Below are positions 5,978 to 6,592 of a DNA stretch of 6,592 nucleotides, piece by piece. The stretch is taken from contig SCQA01000288.1 of the NCBI GenBank assembly GCA_004298725.1, positions 1-6,592 on the forward strand. Reading direction: 5' to 3'. The first letter of the stretch is position 1. Each line of letters starts with the position of its first letter. The notes under the pieces were generated by a model. It was not told the origin of the DNA, searched no databases, and saw nothing but the letters and a program-made list of their open reading frames with translations. A program made the translations under genes and the position numbers. Origin of the DNA: a bacterium (GTDB lineage Bacteria; Desulfobacterota; GWC2-55-46).

Positions 5978-6592
5978 TTACTTCTTTAAAGCCGGATGAG
6001 TCACTTCGCCGTTGTGCGTTATCATGGAGCCTTTTATTATTTCATCAGCGGTGTCAAGCTTCAGCGTCTTGCCGTCCGGAAGGATGAGGTTTAAGAACGC
6101 GAGTATGTTTTTGGCGTAGAGCAGGCTTGAATGCACCGGAAGGCCGCTCGGAAGGTTTACTACGCCAAGTATGGTTACGCCGTGCTTGACGACGTCTTTG
6201 GCCGGTTCCGACAGGGCGCAGTTGCCGCCCATTTCAACCGCGAGGTCAACTATGACCGACCCGGGCTTCATTTCTTTTACCATTTCCTCTGTTATGAGAA
6301 GAGGGGCGCGCTTGCCCGGAATCAGCGCTGTGGTTATAATTATGTCGGCGTCTTTGGAGTATTTTCTTATGAGGTCTTGTTCCTGTTTGTAGAACTCCGC
6401 GCTCTGCTCTTTGGCGTAGCCACCTTTGTCTTCGGCTTCGGCGTGATGAACGTCCATTGCGACGAATTCCGCGCCGAGGCTCTGCGCCTGCTCGCCCGCC
6501 GCCGGTCTTGTGTCAAACGCCGTAACCACCGCGCCAAGGCGCTTTGCCGTCGCTATAGCCTGAAGTCCGGCAACGCCGATGCCTATGATGAT
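5978..6592 (-). CDS. pntAA: Transhydrogenase subunit PntAA (NAD(H)-binding domain I), 5' part outside the window
   Basis: The C-terminal 204 residues of the soluble alpha subunit; the reading frame stays open to the window edge, so it is truncated only by the window. Family members are about 370-400 residues, so a little under half is missing. The visible part opens inside the NAD-binding Rossmann fold: Gly-Ile-Gly-Val-Ala-Gly (fragment residues 4-9), then Ala-Phe-Asp-Thr-Arg-Pro, where the Asp at the end of the second strand (fragment residue 27) is the usual adenine-ribose ligand. Gly-Gly-Tyr-Ala-Lys (57-61) is the mobile loop with the conserved Tyr. Thr-Thr-Ala-Leu-Ile-Pro-Gly-Lys (87-94) and Ser-Val-Ile-Val-Asp-Leu-Ala (112-118) are further family motifs. 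The protein ends after domain I with no transmembrane helix, which matches the split pntAA/pntAB arrangement. It is the first visible gene of the pnt operon and delivers hydride from NADH to NADP+ on PntB domain III. A GTG at 6529 lies inside the Rossmann fold and is not a start. Confidence 0.95.
   Translation of the reverse strand: MIIGIGVAGLQAIATAKRLGAVVTAFDTRPAAGEQAQSLGAEFVAMDVHHAEAEDKGGYAKEQSAEFYKQEQDLIRKYSKDADIIITTALIPGKRAPLLITEEMVKEMKPGSVIVDLAVEMGGNCALSEPAKDVVKHGVTILGVVNLPSGLPVHSSLLYAKNILAFLNLILPDGKTLKLDTADEIIKGSMITHNGEVTHPALKK

Overview
The window looks like chromosomal DNA of a Gram-negative bacterium. Three things point to this: an exported lipoprotein with a classical lipobox, a periplasmic two-domain M16 metallopeptidase, and a three-gene (pntAA-pntAB-pntB) proton-translocating transhydrogenase. 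The mid-range GC content, strong Shine-Dalgarno sites and tight operon suggest a proteobacterium-like lineage, possibly among the former Deltaproteobacteria or a neighbouring uncultured phylum. That placement is a guess from style and not from a marker gene. I see no mobile element, tRNA, rRNA or CRISPR array.

Layout from left to right: (1) 68-571, plus strand, a small outer-membrane-type lipoprotein of unknown function. (2) 595-646, a perfect 23-bp hairpin between two convergent genes, probably a terminator used from both sides. (3) 678-3338, minus strand, a secreted 886-residue M16 peptidase with one active and one degenerate half. (4) 3339-3599, an intergenic stretch holding a candidate promoter for the peptidase gene and a textbook bidirectional terminator at the end of the pnt operon. 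(5) 3600-6592, minus strand, the pnt operon: pntAA (3' part only, running off the window), pntAB, then pntB, with pntAB and pntB overlapping by one base.

The transhydrogenase couples proton flow across the cytoplasmic membrane to hydride transfer between NADH and NADP+. PntAA is the NAD(H)-binding domain I, PntAB and the N-terminal part of PntB form the membrane domain II, and the C-terminal part of PntB is the NADP(H)-binding domain III.

The outstanding feature is in PntB. It is 681 residues instead of about 460 because the entire NADP(H)-binding domain III is present twice in tandem. The copies lie exactly 200 codons (600 bp) apart, are about 80% identical at protein level by hand count, and both keep all the recognisable nucleotide-binding motifs. 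Each is tethered by an Ala/Pro-rich or Ala/Thr-rich linker. This is a candidate for an undescribed transhydrogenase architecture.
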